Source of the DNA: Altererythrobacter sp. C41
Lineage (GTDB): Bacteria > Pseudomonadota > Alphaproteobacteria > Sphingomonadales > Sphingomonadaceae
Assembly: GCF_016803135.1 (NCBI RefSeq)
Contig: NZ_JAEVFE010000001.1
Span: forward strand, 1 to 64,000
Direction of reading: 5' to 3'
DNA length: 64,000 nucleotides
The notes under the pieces were generated by a model. It had not been told where the DNA came from. It was given only the letters and a program-made list of their open reading frames with translations, and searched no databases. Below, one piece after another: positions 61,027-64,000 of this stretch. Position numbers and translations under genes: made by a program. The first letter of the stretch is position 1. Each line of letters opens with the position of its first letter.

Positions 61027-61425
61027 TCACCAGTAGGGCACCGCCCCATAGGTTCCATAGTAGCCGTAGATCGTCTCGCCATATACGCGGTGATCCGGCC
61101 CGCCGAGCATGCGCACTTCGGCTGCGTCGTAGTTCGGCGCGTCCTTCAGGATCTCTGCGGTCAACGGCACGGTGTAGCCGCCCCGCTCGAGATTGTAGTC
61201 GAGCAGCGGCCAAGGCACCGGGTGAAGCTTGGCGCCGATGCCGAGAAATCCTCCGAACGACATGATGGCGTAGACGGTCTTGCCGCTCGCCTTCTCGATC
61301 GACAGGTCGTCCACATGGCCCAACCGATTTCCCTCGCGGTCGAACACTGGCGCACCGATGACGCGGCTGGACAGGATCAGCGGATGGTGGAGATCGCGCG
61401 GTGCATCGTCTGCGGTCTGGTTCAT
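61027..61425 (-). CDS. PRC-barrel domain protein
   Basis: The start at MNQTADDAPRDLHHPLILSS gives 132 residues (an earlier in-frame ATG is less likely). Residues 20-80 are a PRC-barrel: LILSSRVIGAPVFDREGNRLGHVDDLSIEKASGKTVYAIMSFGGFLGIGAKLHPVPW. The tail is Gly/Tyr-rich (GETIYGYYGTYGAVPYW). Such proteins are common in soil alphaproteobacteria as small stress-induced, possibly membrane-associated proteins. No function is assigned. Confidence 0.82.
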   Translation of the reverse strand: MNQTADDAPRDLHHPLILSSRVIGAPVFDREGNRLGHVDDLSIEKASGKTVYAIMSFGGFLGIGAKLHPVPWPLLDYNLERGGYTVPLTAEILKDAPNYDAAEVRMLGGPDHRVYGETIYGYYGTYGAVPYW

Positions 61426-61590
61426 GAGAATGGCCTCCTTGCCAGAATGGATCACGCCGAAGAAACGCGCGGCGCGAACGTTCGCTCCCGTTGCGGAGGC
61501 GAGCCGCGCGCCGGACCAGCCGACGTCATCAGCGGCTAATGGCTGTTGGAGCAGGTGGCTACGCGCGGCCGCTTGTTATAAGGGGCCGCC

Positions 61591-62211
61591 ATGATGATCC
61601 GCCGCCTCGCCCAGCTCTACGTCGGGCTTCTCTTCTATGGCCTTTCCATGGCGCTGATGGTTCGCTCGGTCCTGGGGTTGAATCCGTGGGACGTCTTCCA
61701 TCAGGGCGTCGGCGAGCGCACGCCTTTGAGCTTCGGCACGGTCGTCATCATCACCGGTGCGGTGATCCTCCTGCTCTGGATCCCGCTCCGGCAGCGGCCG
61801 GGCATCGGGACGATCAGCAACATGATCGTGATCGGTCTCGCCGCCGATCTCGGCCTCTGGCTTATCCCGGAAGTCGAATCGCTCGCCGTCCGCGCCGGGA
61901 TGCTCGGCTTCGGGATCGTCCTCAACGGCGCGGCCACCAGCGCCTATATCGGCACGGGCCTCGGGCCAGGCCCCCGCGACGGACTGATGACGGGGCTGGC
62001 CGCTCGCACCGGCTGGCCGATCGGCGGGGTTCGAACAGGTATCGAGCTGACGGTGCTCGCGCTGGGGTGGATCTGCGGCGGCACAGTGGGCGCGGGCACG
62101 ATCCTCTATGCCGTCGCCATCGGCCCGATCGTCCACGCGACGCTCCCGTTCTTCACGATTGCCGCGAAGTCGGAGGACGGGGATCCCGAGGCTGCGCCCG
62201 ACCCGACCTGA
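61591..62211 (+). CDS. YczE/YitT-like integral membrane protein
   Basis: The 206-residue protein has about five membrane segments and the family blocks LYVGLLFYGLSMALMVRSVLGLNPWDVFHQGVGERT, SNMIVIGLAADLGLWLIP, GLGPGPRDGLMTGLAARTGWPIGGVRTGIELTVLALGW. These are YczE-type membrane proteins of unknown transport or signalling role. It is convergent with the two-component genes that follow. Confidence 0.83.
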   Translation: MMIRRLAQLYVGLLFYGLSMALMVRSVLGLNPWDVFHQGVGERTPLSFGTVVIITGAVILLLWIPLRQRPGIGTISNMIVIGLAADLGLWLIPEVESLAVRAGMLGFGIVLNGAATSAYIGTGLGPGPRDGLMTGLAARTGWPIGGVRTGIELTVLALGWICGGTVGAGTILYAVAIGPIVHATLPFFTIAAKSEDGDPEAAPDPT

Positions 62212-62250
62212 ACCCGTTTGATCAGTAGCGTCGCGGCCTGAGCTTCGCGC

Positions 62251-62946
62251 TCATTCCACGACGACCGGCGCCGTAAAGGCATAGCCGACGCCATAGACGA
62301 CCTTGATGGCGGACGGGAGGCCGGTGACCTGCCCGATCTTGCGGCGCAGACGGCTGACGACGGCATCGAGATGGCGATTGTCGAAATGGCCGTGGGGGCG
62401 GGCGAGCGCGGTCACGAGGTCTTCTCTCGCGCAAGCCTCGCCCTGACGGCGGCATAACAGGCTCAGGAAAGCGAACTCGGTCGCCGTGAGTTTCAGCGCC
62501 TGTCCGTCTGGTGCGATCATCGCCCAGTTGGCGGTATCGAGTACCCAGCGTCCCCCGCGGCTGTCCTGGGCCGTCGGTGGGTTTCCCGTTCGGCGGAGCA
62601 GGCTGCGAATGGCGGCTTCGATTTCCCGCAGCGTGCTGTGCTTGACGAGGTAGATGTCGGCACCGCTGTCGAAACCGCGCACGCGATCTGCGCTGTCGGC
62701 GAACCCGGTGAGCATGATGATGCCGCAGTCGTTGCTCCGGCGGATTTCCGCGGCCAGGTCGAAGCCGTTTCCGTCGGGCAGCCCGACGTCGAGGATGATG
62801 GCCGCAGGCAGTGGGTGGTCGGTCAGCGCAGAGCGCATTTCCCGAGCAGTGCCGGCCACTGTGACCTCGAAACCGCGCAGTTCGAGAAAGTCAGCGAGAT
62901 CCTGGCGCAGGCGCGGCTCGTCCTCGACGATCAGGATTCGGGTCAC
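62251..62946 (-). CDS. OmpR-family response regulator
   Basis: The GTG start (62944-62946) overlaps the kinase stop by GTGA. The 231-residue protein has a receiver domain with acidic pocket VEDEP, phosphorylation site ILDVGLPDGNGF, MLTGFAD and the invariant Lys in YLVKHST, then a DNA-binding winged helix (LKLTATEFAFLSLLCRRQGEACAREDLVTAL ... LDAVVSRLRRKIG ... VYGVGYAFTAP). It should be phosphorylated by the adjacent kinase and act on unknown promoters. Confidence 0.92.
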   Translation of the reverse strand: MTRILIVEDEPRLRQDLADFLELRGFEVTVAGTAREMRSALTDHPLPAAIILDVGLPDGNGFDLAAEIRRSNDCGIIMLTGFADSADRVRGFDSGADIYLVKHSTLREIEAAIRSLLRRTGNPPTAQDSRGGRWVLDTANWAMIAPDGQALKLTATEFAFLSLLCRRQGEACAREDLVTALARPHGHFDNRHLDAVVSRLRRKIGQVTGLPSAIKVVYGVGYAFTAPVVVE

Positions 62947-64000
62947 GCAGGAACGCCTTCAAAAAGGAGCTCGCGGTCAAGCTCGGCCGGCAACGGGACA
63001 CGCACGATTGCCGCAGTTCCCCCGTCCGCACGGGGTTCGAGATCCAGCGTTGCCCCGTGGTAGGCCAGGAGACGGCGGGCGGAATAGATTCCGAGGCCCG
63101 TCCCCATGACGCCTTTCGCGTTGGACGCCCGGAAGAAGCGGCGACCGACTTTGCCCAGCTCATCTTCGGGAATGCCCATGCCCCGGTCACGCACCTCGAC
63201 GACGAGGCAGTCAAGCTCCTCCCTGACGGCGATCCGCACCGGACGGTCGTCGGGCGAATATTTGAGCGCGTTGTCGATCAGATTGATGAGGATCGTGACC
63301 ATCATCTCGGCGTCGGCACGAAAAGCGATGTCCCGGTCATGGGCGGCGACGTCCAGTCGATCGCTGCAATCCGTCAGTTCGAAATGCCGCCGCACCTCGG
63401 CAATGACGGAGCCGATCCGGATCTGCTCCGGCCGGTAGGTGTGCTCGCGATCGTCCCCCATGAACCTGTCGATCAGGGCGAACAGACGATCGAGCGCCTC
63501 GTTTATCCCAGCGAGCCGCGCGCGCTTCGTGGACGGCGACCCGTCTCCGACGAGGCCGATCATTTCGGTAGCGTTGCGAATGACCGCGAGCGGCGTGCGG
63601 AACTCGTGGCTGACGACGCGCATCAGGTCCACCTGCTCCTCCCGCAAAGCACGCTCGGTTTCCAGGCTCGCGCTCAGGCGGCTTTCGAGCCGGCGCCGCT
63701 CCTGGACTTCGCGCGAGAGGCTCTCGTTCTTCTCGCGCAGGTCTGCCGACAGCCGCGAACTGACCATGAAGAGCAGGCATGCGAAAAGTGCGATCAGGAA
63801 CAGCGTGCCCTGCAGCAGGTACCAGGCGTTGCGGTCGGCGAGGACCGGCGCGCTCTGGAAATCGGCCGGCAGGCCGAGCTCGAGAACGCTCTGAACGATG
63901 CTCGCCAGCATGTACTCGGCAAGCACCGCGATCGTGACCCAACGAAGAAGCGGAGGTTGCGTGCGGTCGCGCGCGAGGCCCAGGCACATCACGGACATGA
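62943..64000 (-). CDS. Sensor histidine kinase (partial, runs off the right edge)
   Basis: At least 352 codons are visible; the N-terminus may lie beyond the window since the frame is open at base 64000. Two membrane segments are seen (LLRWVTIAVLAEYMLASIV and WYLLQGTLFLIALFACLLFMV), then a coiled coil (SSRLSADLREKNESLSREVQERRRLESRL), the H-box VVSHEFRTPLAVIRN, and the ATPase boxes NLIDNALKYSP, DRGMGIPEDE and GTGLGIYSARRL. It phosphorylates the regulator encoded immediately downstream. The signal is unknown. Confidence 0.9.
   Translation of the reverse strand, partial: MSVMCLGLARDRTQPPLLRWVTIAVLAEYMLASIVQSVLELGLPADFQSAPVLADRNAWYLLQGTLFLIALFACLLFMVSSRLSADLREKNESLSREVQERRRLESRLSASLETERALREEQVDLMRVVSHEFRTPLAVIRNATEMIGLVGDGSPSTKRARLAGINEALDRLFALIDRFMGDDREHTYRPEQIRIGSVIAEVRRHFELTDCSDRLDVAAHDRDIAFRADAEMMVTILINLIDNALKYSPDDRPVRIAVREELDCLVVEVRDRGMGIPEDELGKVGRRFFRASNAKGVMGTGLGIYSARRLLAYHGATLDLEPRADGGTAAIVRVPLPAELDRELLFEGVPA

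Overview
The window is GC-rich, densely coded chromosomal DNA with the character of a sphingomonad (Alphaproteobacteria, Sphingomonadales). The evidence is four large TonB-dependent receptors without SusD partners, a DmeF-type metal exporter, alginate catabolism genes of the Sphingomonas type, a subclass B3 metallo-beta-lactamase with Glu in place of the first zinc-ligand His, and a YadA-type trimeric adhesin. No phage or plasmid genes and no intact IS element were seen. This is judged from protein features only; no database was consulted.

Layout. 1-7247: an uptake and degradation cluster with the tail of a hydantoinase-B-like protein, a family III CoA-transferase, a TonB receptor, a tandem SDR fusion and two divergent bicupin proteins. 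7248-7850: a gene-poor scar containing the 3' half of a Met-type tRNA, probably an old attachment site. 7851-9092: a flavin monooxygenase. 9273-13502: a TonB receptor plus PhoD phosphodiesterase/phosphatase behind a candidate Pho box. 13690-18543: a LysR regulator divergent from an amidohydrolase, an ankyrin/deaminase reading frame and a CynX-type permease. 18556-20754: metal exporter dmeF and a RES/Xre toxin-antitoxin pair. 20979-24348: a GH127 glycosidase and sugar permease. 24418-26073: trhO and a GST-like protein.

26171-32453 is a putative regulatory and uptake operon: tandem BlaI-type operators, a BlaI-like repressor, a BlaR1-like M56 metallopeptidase, a secreted protein, a TonB receptor and an alpha/beta hydrolase. 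The sensor's C-terminal region and the secreted protein carry the same 28-29 residue repeat, which makes this the most unusual system in the window. 32454-37419 holds a CDF transporter, wrbA, gdhA, a decayed ABC-transporter fragment and an MFS exporter.

37494-49378 is a largely complete alginate locus. An outer-membrane TonB receptor imports oligomers, PL6 and PL17 lyases cut them to unsaturated uronate, KdgF opens the ring, an ACS-family MFS protein imports the product, an SDR reduces DEH to 2-keto-3-deoxygluconate, and KdgK phosphorylates it. A GntR/FadR regulator sits in the middle. The receptor promoter and the lyase-operon promoter share one architecture: a dyad centred 11 nt from the -35 box, a second dyad 23-24 bp further upstream, and a 16-nt -35/-10 spacer. 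The KDPG aldolase is not in the window.

49379-64000: an AmpR-like regulator divergent from the B3-E type beta-lactamase; a small secreted protein; a trimeric autotransporter adhesin divergent from an HTH regulator; purC; a TonB-like membrane protein; an SDR; a large secreted protein with PHP-like His motifs; a PRC-barrel protein; a YczE-like membrane protein; and a two-component system whose kinase runs off the right edge.
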